Below are positions 27,472-36,396 of a stretch of DNA of 64,000 nucleotides, one piece after another. Each line of letters opens with the position of its first letter. The first letter of the stretch is position 1. The notes beneath the pieces are model-generated. The model did not search any database, was not told where the DNA came from, and saw nothing but the letters and a program-made list of their open reading frames with translations. Source of the stretch: Cytobacillus purgationiresistens (GTDB lineage Bacteria > Bacillota > Bacilli > Bacillales > Cytobacillaceae); contig NZ_JAUSUB010000009.1 in NCBI RefSeq assembly GCF_030813235.1, forward strand, positions 1 through 64,000. Direction: 5' to 3'. The position numbers were made by a program, and so were the translations under genes.

Positions 27472-27507
27472 TAGCCTCGAAATCCTCGATAGCTGACCTT
27501 TTTTTAT
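27472..27507 (+). terminator. Orphan plus-strand terminator-like hairpin
   Basis: TCAGCT and AGCTGA arms with an inner CTCGA/TCGA(t) pairing are followed by T7 on the plus strand. No plus-strand gene ends here; the flanking genes are both on the minus strand. It could end an antisense or small RNA, or be fortuitous. Confidence 0.35.
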
Positions 27508-27549
27508 ATAAAAGACGCTATCTCATTCTTTCTTCTGGTTTTCAAAGCA

Positions 27550-27574
27550 AAAAAAGGACCCCTCTAAGGGGCCT
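27550..27574 (-). terminator. Terminator of the catE-rib operon
   Basis: GGACCCCT (27556-27563) pairs with AGGGGCC (27567-27573), one mismatch; T7 on the minus strand, directly after the HAD gene stop. Confidence 0.85.
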
Positions 27575-27575
27575 T

Positions 27576-28151
27576 CTAAATGACATTCTTCTCTAATAAT
27601 TGCAGTTCAAGCTTGGACCAGTCTTTGAAGCGAGGCAGCTTGATATGCTGGTTATACGATTGATCCTTCACAAAGCATTTCACCGTTTCCTCTAATAAAG
27701 TATTTAATACTTCAGGCTTGTCATCGAAATAGAAATCCAGTTGAAGTTCTTTTATGATTTGGACCTTTTCTTCGTCTTTCATTCCGCAATAAAAATGATC
27801 ATTTTTAACAGGGAAGCCATTATCTATTAGCCACTGTTTCGTTTGCTCACAATAGGCTGGCTTTCTTGCAGTAATGTAGTAAATCTCATGGCCCTGTTCA
27901 GTGAGCTGCTGCAATAGATCAATTACACCTGAAAAAGGGGGGCAGTCTGTGAAATAGATTTCCTCCAGGGAGTCCTTCCACATTTCATAGCCTTCTTCAT
28001 CTGACAAACCAAATATCGAATGAATCTCCAGCGTTTTCAATTTGTGAAATTGTTCAATCGCTACCGTCTGATTCAGCTTTTGGTTATAAATATGAAACCC
28101 GTGCTCTCGCAAGTTAATTAAAGTATCATCGATATCAAATCCAAATTTCAT
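27576..28151 (-). CDS. HAD-family phosphatase (YqfW/NT5C-like)
   Basis: 191 residues. HAD motif I D-I-D-D-T (residues 6-10, nucleophile D6), motif II T-A-R-K, and motif III/IV D-D-K-P near residue 146, the pattern of deoxyribonucleotidase-like NT5C/YqfW proteins. ATG 28151 has AAAGGAA at good spacing. It is the last gene of the five-gene operon, 19 bp after ribD. In this setting it is a candidate for the phosphatase that dephosphorylates the RibD product; that assignment is inference. Confidence 0.78.
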   Translation of the reverse strand: MKFGFDIDDTLINLREHGFHIYNQKLNQTVAIEQFHKLKTLEIHSIFGLSDEEGYEMWKDSLEEIYFTDCPPFSGVIDLLQQLTEQGHEIYYITARKPAYCEQTKQWLIDNGFPVKNDHFYCGMKDEEKVQIIKELQLDFYFDDKPEVLNTLLEETVKCFVKDQSYNQHIKLPRFKDWSKLELQLLEKNVI

Positions 28152-28170
28152 CGTCACATTCCTTTATCAT

Positions 28171-29265
28171 CTATTGTTTCACATAGACTGGATAGCCAGT
28201 GAACTTAAAATCTTTACCGATAGGCGCTACAGATACATCTGTCAGTTCAACCGCATCACTCATTTGCTCTGCACCCACACCTTCTAAAAAGGTCGGTGCA
28301 TTCTTCCCGCCTACGAGTTTAGGGGCAATATATAATTCAACCTTATCAATCAGCTGATGTTCCAAGAATGATGCATTCACATTTCCCCCGCCTTCTATCA
28401 TCATCGAGGATATAAGGTTTTCACCTAGTATGTTCACAACTTCTCGCGGATCGGTTTGCAGGGTGCTTGTATGAAAAACAGTGATGCCTTTTTCATTCAG
28501 CATGCGCTTTTTCTCTTGATCATAAGCCTTTCCTGTAAAAACCCACGTTTCAGCCTTTTGATCATTGACTACTTTTGCATCCAGCGGGATACGCAAAGAT
28601 GAATCTAAAATGACTCGAAGCGGATTTCGCCCATTTGGTATTCTCGAAGTCAGCTCAGGGTCATCATGAATGACAGTGCCTACGCCAACTAAGATTGCCA
28701 TATGTTCGCTTCGCAGCTTATGCACATCTTCACGCGCTTCAGAAGACGTAATCCATTTGCTGCTTGCAGTATGTGTAGCAATTTTCCCATCTAGTGTGAT
28801 GCCCGATTTTAATGTAATAAAAGGCTTCTTCTCAACAATAAATTGATTGAATACTTCGTTCATTTTCCTTGACTCTTCTTCACATACTCCAGTAAGGACT
28901 TCAATTCCTGCATTCTCTAAGATGGCCACACCATTCCCGCATACAATTGGGTTTGGATCAAGAGCAGCAATTACAACCCTTTTGATCCCCGCTTTAACAA
29001 TTGCCTCTGCGCATGGACCTGTTCTTCCATGATGGGAACAAGGCTCAAGCGTCACATAAATCGTCCCTCCTGCCGCATGGTCACCTGCCATTCGTATGGC
29101 ATGGATTTCCGCGTGCAGTTCCCCGGCTTTCATATGCGCTCCCACACCAACAATTCGATTATCATTTACGATGACCGCGCCAACTAGCGGATTCGGATCG
29201 GTTTGACCCTTCATCGCCTTTGCGTTTTCTATGGCTAGATTCATATAAAAGTGATCATTTGTCAT
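28171..29265 (-). CDS. ribD: Bifunctional riboflavin-type deaminase/reductase RibD
   Basis: 364 residues. N-terminal deaminase domain with H51-A-E53 and P-C-S-H-H-G-R-T-G-P-C (C76, C85 zinc ligands); C-terminal NADPH reductase domain from about residue 150 (S-G-I-T-L-D-G-K-I-A, then I-E-G-G-G-N-V-N). It turns the GTP cyclohydrolase II product into 5-amino-6-ribitylaminouracil 5'-phosphate. It overlaps the ribA-like stop by 11 bp (ATG 29265; an ATG at 29274 is also possible). ribE, ribB and ribH are not nearby. Confidence 0.92.
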   Translation of the reverse strand: MTNDHFYMNLAIENAKAMKGQTDPNPLVGAVIVNDNRIVGVGAHMKAGELHAEIHAIRMAGDHAAGGTIYVTLEPCSHHGRTGPCAEAIVKAGIKRVVIAALDPNPIVCGNGVAILENAGIEVLTGVCEEESRKMNEVFNQFIVEKKPFITLKSGITLDGKIATHTASSKWITSSEAREDVHKLRSEHMAILVGVGTVIHDDPELTSRIPNGRNPLRVILDSSLRIPLDAKVVNDQKAETWVFTGKAYDQEKKRMLNEKGITVFHTSTLQTDPREVVNILGENLISSMMIEGGGNVNASFLEHQLIDKVELYIAPKLVGGKNAPTFLEGVGAEQMSDAVELTDVSVAPIGKDFKFTGYPVYVKQ

Positions 29266-30013
29266 CGGTATCATTACCTTCCATTCGCAAATGACCTGAT
29301 TTTAACACCTTGGTTTGCAAATAAAGCTCATTATATTCGGATTTGTCGCCCCAAAGAGGTGTCCTGCCAATTAAATTGGCTCCAGCTTGGGTTAACGCAT
29401 CTAATTTTTTGGGATTATTTGTAATCAATGTTACTTGCTTTGTTCTCAGTGATTGCAGTACTTGGATGGCGTCATCATAATTTCTTGAATCATCAGCAAA
29501 CCCAAGTTCTTCATTCGCTTCAACTGTATCATAGCCATTTTCCTGCAATACGTAAGCCATCGCTTTACTGAATAAGCCGATTCCTCGTCCTTCATGATTC
29601 GCTAAATAAAAGACTGCACCCGAACCATTTGCCTTGATCATTTTCATTGACTGCTTCAATTGATAGCCGCAGTCACATCTCTTACTGCCAAAAATATCAC
29701 CTGTATGGCAAATGGAGTGAAAGCGGATTAACGCATCTTCACTGTTTTCAAAGTCTCCATACACCAGCACACTTGATTGCTGATAGTCTGCTAGGTTAGC
29801 AGATGAGAGATGATCGATGATTTGCTTGGAATCTCCCATTACCTCACTGCTGTTTAACCAGCAGTACCACTTAAAGTTTACTGTTTCACCTTCCAGATTG
29901 ACAGGAAGATTAATGGGGCCGACTAAGTAAATCGCCCCTTCACTTGTTCTAATTCTCTTAATTTTATCTTCTAGCAAAGCAAGTGCTTTAGATTCTATTT
30001 GTATATGATTCAT
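29255..30013 (-). CDS. ribA: GTP cyclohydrolase II (RibA domain only)
   Basis: 252 residues. Zinc site C102-x10-C113-x-C115 (C-H-T-G-D-I-F-G-S-K-R-C-D-C), then H-E-G-R-G-I-G (140-146) and a C-terminal N-N-P-K-K region. Opens GTP to the pyrimidine precursor of riboflavin with release of formate. Unlike the usual Bacillus RibBA fusion, there is no dihydroxybutanone-phosphate synthase domain; instead about 75 residues of unassigned sequence precede the catalytic domain. It sits between a FAD monooxygenase and ribD in one operon. Confidence 0.9.
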   Translation of the reverse strand: MNHIQIESKALALLEDKIKRIRTSEGAIYLVGPINLPVNLEGETVNFKWYCWLNSSEVMGDSKQIIDHLSSANLADYQQSSVLVYGDFENSEDALIRFHSICHTGDIFGSKRCDCGYQLKQSMKMIKANGSGAVFYLANHEGRGIGLFSKAMAYVLQENGYDTVEANEELGFADDSRNYDDAIQVLQSLRTKQVTLITNNPKKLDALTQAGANLIGRTPLWGDKSEYNELYLQTKVLKSGHLRMEGNDTDDK

Positions 30014-30067
30014 ATTTCCTATCCCCCTAAGGACTGTTCTTAAAAGACTGCTTGCGCCCTTTAAAGT

Positions 30068-31156
30068 TTAAGCTGATACAAAATTGTTGCTATAGGCTTC
30101 CTCTTGTATGATCTGATTGGCCTGTAATCCTTCAACCTCACCTCGGCGCATATATTCAAATGTCTTTAATTGGTTTTCACTGAAGTCATTACGTCTTTGG
30201 GCAGCAGTGATTACTTCATATAATGCACTAGCATCCTTTAAAGCACAATTAAGACCATAAGCACCGGTAGGACTCATTGTATGTGCAGCATCCCCCATCA
30301 ATACAAGGCCATCCTGGACCCATGATTGACATTTACAGCTATGCACATTTAATAATATAAAATCCTGCCATGATTGAACATGTTTTTGCACCATTTCCTT
30401 CAGATCAGGAAAAGCCTCAATAGCCAATTTTATAAATGGAGTAAACGATTGAACTTTCAAAGCTGGGAAAGTTCCTTTTTCGATATTCCAGCCGATCTGT
30501 ATATAGTTACCCGCCTGAGAAAAGAGGGCCAGCTGCTTTTCGCCAATCAAGGTTTGCCTAATGGTAGGTGTCCAGCCTTCCGGGCAAGGAATTTTCGCCC
30601 ATAATAAATCATAATCATGAGCAATCTTAGTAAAAGGAATGCCTGCTAATTTTCTAATGGTAGAGAAGCGCCCATCCGCACCCACAACGATTGAGCTGCG
30701 AATGATCACTTCTTCCTCCCCTTTTTTCGCTACTATTCCAGTAACAGCACCATTATCATTCATTAGCGATACCGCTCTTGTTCCTGTTAATAGTTTAAAA
30801 TTCGGAAAAAAGGCTGCTTCATTTAGAAGAACGCTTAGCAGGTGTTTTTGTGGTACATGAATACCCACATGTTTTTCCTCTTCTGAAGGCGTTACTGTTT
30901 TAAATACTTTACCATGCTGCCAATATTCTATGCTTTCCATAAGAAGTATTCCAGACTTTTCTACCTTTTTAAACAAATTATATTTTTTTAATATATCTTC
31001 TCCATCACGATTCAGATGTTCTCCGCGGAATTCCTTATCCAACCCCTCGTGTCTCTCAATGACAATGGTAGATAGATTATTCTTAGCAAGTAAATAACCG
31101 AGAAGTGCGCCTCCTGGACCCGCTCCTACTATACAAACATCGCATTCCAGATCCAT
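30068..31156 (-). CDS. FAD-dependent monooxygenase (UbiH/PHBH type)
   Basis: 362 residues. Rossmann FAD motif G-A-G-P-G-G at residues 11-16, E-R-H at the end of the second strand, V-G-A-D-G-R-F-S (DG motif) near 165, and G-D-A-A-H-T-M-S-P-T-G-A-Y-G-L-N (GD motif) around 290-305. Such class A flavin monooxygenases hydroxylate electron-rich aromatic rings. ATG 31156 follows AAAGGTGA. Lies 29 bp after catE and 54 bp before ribA. Confidence 0.85.
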   Translation of the reverse strand: MDLECDVCIVGAGPGGALLGYLLAKNNLSTIVIERHEGLDKEFRGEHLNRDGEDILKKYNLFKKVEKSGILLMESIEYWQHGKVFKTVTPSEEEKHVGIHVPQKHLLSVLLNEAAFFPNFKLLTGTRAVSLMNDNGAVTGIVAKKGEEEVIIRSSIVVGADGRFSTIRKLAGIPFTKIAHDYDLLWAKIPCPEGWTPTIRQTLIGEKQLALFSQAGNYIQIGWNIEKGTFPALKVQSFTPFIKLAIEAFPDLKEMVQKHVQSWQDFILLNVHSCKCQSWVQDGLVLMGDAAHTMSPTGAYGLNCALKDASALYEVITAAQRRNDFSENQLKTFEYMRRGEVEGLQANQIIQEEAYSNNFVSA

Positions 31157-31185
31157 TTCATATCACCTTTTCTTTATTAAACCAT

Positions 31186-32040
31186 TTACTCTACGATTAA
31201 TCTTATCTTATTTCCTGATGGATCCTGCACAGTTTGAACCCCATCTTCCTTGGCAATTGAAGCTCCGACTGACTCCAATTGGCTGATTATGCGATCAAGC
31301 ACGGTTTGGTATGGGAAAACTAAAGTAAAAGATTGCATGCCAGCACTGTTTTCCGATGGAGGCGGAGCACCGATTCCGTTCCATATATTTAAGCCAATAT
31401 GATGATGGTATTTGCCTGTTGAAATAAAAAGTGCTTGGTTGCCATAATTGTTCACAATGTCGAAACCTAAGCCGTTACGATAAAAATGCTTTGCTTCTTC
31501 TATATTATTTACATGTAAATGAATATGACCCATCACTGTTTCTGCTGGCAGACCTTCCCATGGTCGTCCATCCCATTCATCCATAATGCTTTGTACATCA
31601 AGGGCATTCGTGCCCATTACAACCTCTTTCCCTTTCCACTCCCATTTAGATGAAGGGCGATCCGTATAGATCTCAATGCCATTCCCATCTGGATCGGCTA
31701 AATAGAGCGCTTCGCTCACATCATGATCTGAAGCTCCTTGCAAAGGATAGCCTGTTTTAATAAAATGACGGATGATTTTAGCCAAATGTGCTCTGGTTGG
31801 GAGCAGCAGAGCATAGTGATATAACCCCGTTCTGCGTGGTTCTTTAGCTTTGATATCCTCCGGCTGTTCAATTGTCAGTAATGGATGAGCGCCGTCCGCT
31901 GTAAGACTTGCGGTCCTATCTGTTTTCTCGAGTACTTTAAAACCGATTGTATTTTGATAAAAGTCAAGGGATCGCTGTAAATCCTCCACCTTTAACTCAA
32001 CTTGATTAACAAAGATATTTGGTTTCGCATGAAAACTCAT
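31186..32040 (-). CDS. catE: CatE-like extradiol dioxygenase (VOC superfamily)
   Basis: 284 residues made of two VOC modules. Metal-ligand positions are consistent with the CatE (catechol-2,3-dioxygenase) family: H-Y-A-L-L (H75), H-I-H-L-H-V at the start of the second module, and G-I-E-I-Y. The segment E-A-L-Y-L-A-D-P-D-G-N-G-I-E matches the family pattern known from B. subtilis CatE. It opens catechol rings with Fe(II) and O2, detoxifying quinone precursors. First gene of the operon, divergent from the HxlR regulator, with two matching operators between them. Confidence 0.82.
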   Translation of the reverse strand: MSFHAKPNIFVNQVELKVEDLQRSLDFYQNTIGFKVLEKTDRTASLTADGAHPLLTIEQPEDIKAKEPRRTGLYHYALLLPTRAHLAKIIRHFIKTGYPLQGASDHDVSEALYLADPDGNGIEIYTDRPSSKWEWKGKEVVMGTNALDVQSIMDEWDGRPWEGLPAETVMGHIHLHVNNIEEAKHFYRNGLGFDIVNNYGNQALFISTGKYHHHIGLNIWNGIGAPPPSENSAGMQSFTLVFPYQTVLDRIISQLESVGASIAKEDGVQTVQDPSGNKIRLIVE

Positions 32041-32086
32041 AGTTAAAACCCCCTCAACATTTAGTTGATCAAAAAAAATTAGTTAG

Positions 32087-32103
32087 TTACTTTATGTAAG
32101 TAA
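32087..32103. promoter_or_regulatory. CatR/YodB-type operator 1
   Basis: TTACTT-tatgt-AAGTAA. It contains TACTT-N5-AAGTA, that is TACT-N7-AGTA, the spacing I recall for B. subtilis YodB/CatR sites. It lies 47 bp upstream of catE. Confidence 0.65.
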
Positions 32104-32119
32104 TTATATTTTTGTTATT

Positions 32120-32134
32120 TACTTGTGTCAAGTA
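32120..32134. promoter_or_regulatory. CatR/YodB-type operator 2
   Basis: TACTT-gtgtc-AAGTA, the same 15-bp inverted repeat as operator 1, with centres 32 bp apart (about three helical turns). It lies 68 bp upstream of the regulator gene. Confidence 0.65.
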
Positions 32135-32202
32135 TTTAAATGTTGTATTGTAATTATATAAACAATCGTACATTGGATTTTTACAAATAGGGGTGAAACG
32201 GT

Positions 32203-32523
32203 TTGAATCAAGCTCTCATATGTCCTCGATTCGAAAAAGCCATGAGTTTAATGAGCCAGCGCTGGACTGGACTTGTCATATATCAGCTCTTATCAGGCCC
32301 AAAGCGATTCTGCACATTGGAAACATCTATGGGGATAAGCGGGCGCGTCCTGTCTGAACGGCTTAAGGACCTCGAACAGCAAGGGATTGTGTTGCGTGAG
32401 GTATTTCCAGAAACGCCTGTTAGAATTGAGTACTCCTTAACAGAAAAAGGAGCGGCCTTGGAACCTATTATGAAGGAAATTGAAAAATGGTCTCAGGGAT
32501 GGCTTCCAGCAGAAATTGAATAA
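32203..32523 (+). CDS. catR: HxlR-family redox-sensing repressor (CatR/YodB type)
   Basis: 106 residues, a winged-helix HxlR (DUF24) protein. C7 sits where YodB (Cys6) and CatR (Cys7) carry their conserved redox Cys; a second Cys lies at 37. S-Q-R-W-T-G-L-V-I and S-E-R-L-K-D-L-E are the family helix motifs. It likely represses the divergent catE operon until quinones or other electrophiles modify Cys7. TTG 32203 is placed 7 nt after GGGGTG. Confidence 0.82.
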   Translation: MNQALICPRFEKAMSLMSQRWTGLVIYQLLSGPKRFCTLETSMGISGRVLSERLKDLEQQGIVLREVFPETPVRIEYSLTEKGAALEPIMKEIEKWSQGWLPAEIE

Positions 32524-32535
32524 GGTGCGTATAAA

Positions 32536-32566
32536 AAGAACTAAGCTAAAAAGCTTAGTTCTTTTG
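32536..32566 (+). terminator. Terminator after catR
   Basis: AAGAACTAAGCT (32536-32547) pairs perfectly with AGCTTAGTTCTT (32552-32563), loop AAAA. Confidence 0.9.
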
Positions 32567-32644
32567 TTGTTGTGGAATATTTGAGCATGGAGCTCTGAAC
32601 AGACACTCGAAAAAAGCCAGAGGCTTATCCCTCTGACTTTCAAC

Positions 32645-33304
32645 TCAATATTGTCTCTTTCTAAATAGCAACGGAACGGCGACTGCCACTGCACCGCCTA
32701 TGAAGTATACCCATTTACTTGATTTTTGCGGATTACTCTCATGACTAGGCGTGTCAGGTCTATCTCTTTCAGGGATGTCTGAGAGCCGGGCAGGCCTTTC
32801 ATTTTCATCAATAGATTCTTTTCCTCCATCCTCTTCACGGATGCCGAATCCTTTAACCAGTGCAAGCATCACGTTCATCCCTTGCATGACCTCTTTATCT
32901 TTTAATGTTGAAAGGATAGAGAGATAGCTCCCTTTATTGTGATTATGTTCGTACTCGGCAATGTTTTCGACGGCAGCATTTACCTTATGAATAACTGGCT
33001 CCAGTTCGTCCATTTTCAACTTTCCAAGGGCTTGAGCGAGCAGCAGCATATTTTTTATCGACTGCGTGACTTCTGGATGGTCCATTGAAATAACGACGCG
33101 TTCAAGTATTTTATCACTCTGTCCCAGCATACTCTCTGCCATGTGAAATACCTCTTTATGCTGAAAGCGCTGAAGCAGTTTAAGCAAATCCGTTATCCCT
33201 TCTTTATTATCAAGCAGGACATCTTCTAATTCACGAAGGTCTTCCTTCCGCTTTTCCTCTGGATCAACTTCCATCTTCCGAATGACAGTGGTTGCTTTAG
33301 CCAT
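32645..33304 (-). CDS. yjgD: DUF1641 protein (YjgD-like), formate dehydrogenase partner
   Basis: 219 residues. A DUF1641 domain ([20 protein letters not shown], then [19 protein letters not shown]) is followed by a charged, proline-rich linker and a C-terminal hydrophobic segment (about residues 198-213) ending in R-K-R. That tail suggests membrane anchoring; I do not recall it as universal in the family. ATG 33304 overlaps the fdhA stop by 8 bp, as in the yjgCD pair. Confidence 0.82.
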   Translation of the reverse strand: MAKATTVIRKMEVDPEEKRKEDLRELEDVLLDNKEGITDLLKLLQRFQHKEVFHMAESMLGQSDKILERVVISMDHPEVTQSIKNMLLLAQALGKLKMDELEPVIHKVNAAVENIAEYEHNHNKGSYLSILSTLKDKEVMQGMNVMLALVKGFGIREEDGGKESIDENERPARLSDIPERDRPDTPSHESNPQKSSKWVYFIGGAVAVAVPLLFRKRQY

Positions 33305-36251
33305 TTTTAGCAGCCCTCCTTTCCTTAACAAGGTCACCAGGGAAAACATAATCTTCTCTTGCCCACTTCTCTGCCACATTCACGCCTATTTGCGGCTGTG
33401 GATTGCCAAAGCGGTGATTTGTTTTTGGTAATGGGCTTTCCCCTTTTGGCTCAAGCACTTCCATTTTTGCTAAAATTTCTTTATACGCAGGTGTATCGGT
33501 ATCCTTGTCAGCGTGAGAGCTTGTTAAGTAATTGATTGCTCCTTCTCCGCTCGTATTCATAGGTAAGTATACTTGCTTCCCGAATACACGGTCAGTCACG
33601 ATACAGCTGACCTTTACATTTCCATACGGCGAGGTTAAGCGCACTTTTGTGCCATCTTCAATTCCACGTTCTTCAGCAAGTTCCTTTGATATTTCCAAAA
33701 AGACGCTCGGTGTTTTTCCAGAAATGGCTTTTGACTTATACGTCAGGTTACCTTCATGAAAATGTTCGAGTAAACGTCCATTATTGACATGAATATCGTA
33801 TTCCTCTTCAAATTCGAGCGGCTTTGTCCATTGAACAGGATAAAGAATTGCTTTTCCATCTGGCAGCGGGAATTCTTCTTTGAAAAGAAGCGGGGTATCA
33901 GTCCCATCTTTAGCCACTGGCCATTGCAGGCTATCATATCCTTCCAACAGATCGTAGCTAACACCCGCAAACAACGGAGCTAGTAAGGCTGCCTCATCCA
34001 TAATCTCACTCGGGTGCTCATAGGACCAATCTGCACCTAGTCGATTCGCAACCTCCATGATGATTCTCCAATCAGGAAGCGACTCGCCTAGAGGCTCCAA
34101 TACTTGATAAAGCCTTTGGAAACGCCTTTCTGTATTTGTAAACGTTCCGTCTTTTTCAAGACTAGGGCTCGCAGGTAACACTACATCTGCGTATTGACAT
34201 GTTTTTGAGAAAAACACATCCTGTACAACAAAGAAGTCCAGTTTTTCAAAGGCTGCTTGTACATGGTTAATGTTGGCATCAACAATTCCCATGTCTTCTC
34301 CTTTTAGATATACAGCATTTAATTGACCTTCATGAATGGCTTCCACCATCTCATGATTATTCAAACCCGGTTCTGAAGGCAGATTGACGCCCCAGCTCTT
34401 TTCATATTTTTCACGGACATTATCATCAGTAACAAACTCGTAGCCAGGAAAACGATCTGGCATGCTTCCGAAATCACTTGCACCTTGTACATTGTTATGT
34501 CCACGAAGCGGATAAGCTCCAGCACCTGGCTTCATGTAATTGCCTGTAACAAGTAAGAGATTGGAAATCGCTGTACTTGTGTCACTTCCGCCTCCATGCT
34601 GTGTTACACCCATTGCCCATAAGACAGATGTTGTTTTAGCTTCTTTGATGCTGGTAGCAATAGAGATGATTTCATCTTTGGAGAGATTTGTTTCTTCAAC
34701 CGCATAATCGAGTGTATATGGTGCTAAACTTTCCATGAATTCAACAACATTGTTTACATGCTTCTCTAAAAATTCTTCATCATGCCAGCCTTGGTCAACC
34801 ATATATTTAGTAACAGCAGATAGCCATACTAAATCGCTTCCAGGAGCTGGCTTTACAAATAAGTCTGCACGTTCTGCGAGTTCATGCTTGCGGATATCTG
34901 CAACGATTACTTTTTGGCCATTTAGCTTTTGCGCACGTTTTACCCTTGTGGCCAAAACAGGATGTGATTCTACCGTGTTAGAACCGATAGAGATAATAAG
35001 TTCAGACTGTTCAATATCACCAATCCCACCAGAATCACCGCCATAGCCCACTGTTCGCCATAATCCCATAGTGGCAGGTGATTGACAGTAACGGGAGCAG
35101 TTGTCTATATTATTCGTGCCGATGACACCTCTAGCAAGCTTTTGCATTAAGTAGGATTCTTCATTCGTACATTTAGATGAACTAATAAACGCCAAAGAAT
35201 CGGAGCCTTTGTCTTTCTTAATTGCTTTAAATTTCTTTTCGATTAAATCGAAAGCTTCTTCCCATTCTGCTTCACGGAACTCATCACCTTCGCGAATAAG
35301 CGGCTTTGTCAAACGCTCATCACTATTGACGAAGTCCCAGCCGAACTTCCCTTTCACACAAGTTGAAATTCCGTTTGCAGGTGCTTCTGCCTGTGGCTCA
35401 ATTTTTAAGATTTGCCGATCCTTCGTCCACACATCAAAGGCACAGCCTACTCCGCAATAAGTACAGACGGTCTTCGTCTTTTCAATTCTCTCTTCACGCA
35501 TTTGCGCCTCTATGTCAGAGATTGTCATGAGCGACTCGTATCCGGTTTCAACATTCTTGGTTATATTGATCATTGGTCGCATCGCTTCTTTTTGGAAACC
35601 CGATAGAAACCCTGCCTCCCCTTCCATGCCGACTTCCATCATTGCATTACAAGGACAGACGGTAGAACAATGACCGCAATTCACGCAAGAGGACTCGTTT
35701 ATTGGAGAGTTCTTATCCCAAATTACTCGCGGTCTTTCAAGTTCCCAATCTATCGTCAGCGTTTCGGTTACTTGCACGTCCTGACATGCTTCCACACAGC
35801 GACCGCAAAGGATACATTGATCAGGATCATAACGATAAAAATCATTGCGCTGGATTGGGGATTCTTTTGTGGAATGTGGTGTTTCTTGATGAGAAATTTT
35901 CATTTCTTTTACGGCATTATGTATTTCACAATTCCCATTATTATAATCACACACCGTACAGTAGAGTTCATGGTTACCCAGCACTCGATCCATAGCAATC
36001 AACTGTGCTTCATGTACGCCTGAATCCATCGTTTCAACCACATCATCTGGCTTTATCTCTGTAGAGCAAGACCGAACAAACTCACCATTCACTTTAACAA
36101 TACATGTATCGCAAGTTTCAATTGCTCCAAGGCTTGGGTGATAGCATAGGCTCGGCACTTCCACTTCTTTATCAGTCAAAAAATTCAATAATGAACTTTC
36201 ATTTTCAACCGCTTCTTTTTTACCGTTCACTGTTACTTCAAAATGTACCAA
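33297..36251 (-). CDS. yjgC: Formate dehydrogenase catalytic subunit (FdhA/YjgC)
   Basis: 984 residues. N-terminal [2Fe-2S] ferredoxin-like domain (C-x-Y-H...C-D-T-C), a His/Cys region [11 protein letters not shown], two [4Fe-4S] clusters (C-I-L-C-G-R-C and C-V-N-C-G-H-C), a further C-T-Y-C-G-V-G-C cluster, and the molybdopterin domains. The residue at the usual selenocysteine position is Cys (R-Y-C-Q-S-P). Oxidises formate to CO2. TTG 36251 has GGAGG 9 nt upstream. It is divergent from a formate/nitrite channel. Confidence 0.92.
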   Translation of the reverse strand: MVHFEVTVNGKKEAVENESSLLNFLTDKEVEVPSLCYHPSLGAIETCDTCIVKVNGEFVRSCSTEIKPDDVVETMDSGVHEAQLIAMDRVLGNHELYCTVCDYNNGNCEIHNAVKEMKISHQETPHSTKESPIQRNDFYRYDPDQCILCGRCVEACQDVQVTETLTIDWELERPRVIWDKNSPINESSCVNCGHCSTVCPCNAMMEVGMEGEAGFLSGFQKEAMRPMINITKNVETGYESLMTISDIEAQMREERIEKTKTVCTYCGVGCAFDVWTKDRQILKIEPQAEAPANGISTCVKGKFGWDFVNSDERLTKPLIREGDEFREAEWEEAFDLIEKKFKAIKKDKGSDSLAFISSSKCTNEESYLMQKLARGVIGTNNIDNCSRYCQSPATMGLWRTVGYGGDSGGIGDIEQSELIISIGSNTVESHPVLATRVKRAQKLNGQKVIVADIRKHELAERADLFVKPAPGSDLVWLSAVTKYMVDQGWHDEEFLEKHVNNVVEFMESLAPYTLDYAVEETNLSKDEIISIATSIKEAKTTSVLWAMGVTQHGGGSDTSTAISNLLLVTGNYMKPGAGAYPLRGHNNVQGASDFGSMPDRFPGYEFVTDDNVREKYEKSWGVNLPSEPGLNNHEMVEAIHEGQLNAVYLKGEDMGIVDANINHVQAAFEKLDFFVVQDVFFSKTCQYADVVLPASPSLEKDGTFTNTERRFQRLYQVLEPLGESLPDWRIIMEVANRLGADWSYEHPSEIMDEAALLAPLFAGVSYDLLEGYDSLQWPVAKDGTDTPLLFKEEFPLPDGKAILYPVQWTKPLEFEEEYDIHVNNGRLLEHFHEGNLTYKSKAISGKTPSVFLEISKELAEERGIEDGTKVRLTSPYGNVKVSCIVTDRVFGKQVYLPMNTSGEGAINYLTSSHADKDTDTPAYKEILAKMEVLEPKGESPLPKTNHRFGNPQPQIGVNVAEKWAREDYVFPGDLVKERRAAKNG

Positions 36252-36396
36252 TAAGAGAAGCCTCCTTCAGTATTACAATTTCTTTATATTTTTACCTCGT
36301 TCCCGTCATTCACTCTTAATAAACGTAATTTATGTCGAAATTGTTCGTTTAAGAATAAAGCTAATGGGTAAACGTGGAAATAGAGGAGGCATGTTC

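Noticed and set aside
30014-30067. FMN riboswitch for the rib genes
   Set aside because: Neither this short gap nor the catE upstream region has the RFN element; control seems to be by the HxlR regulator.
35670-36023. Plus-strand frames inside the formate dehydrogenase gene
   Set aside because: They lie entirely antisense to conserved Cys-rich domains and have no ribosome site; shadows of the real gene.
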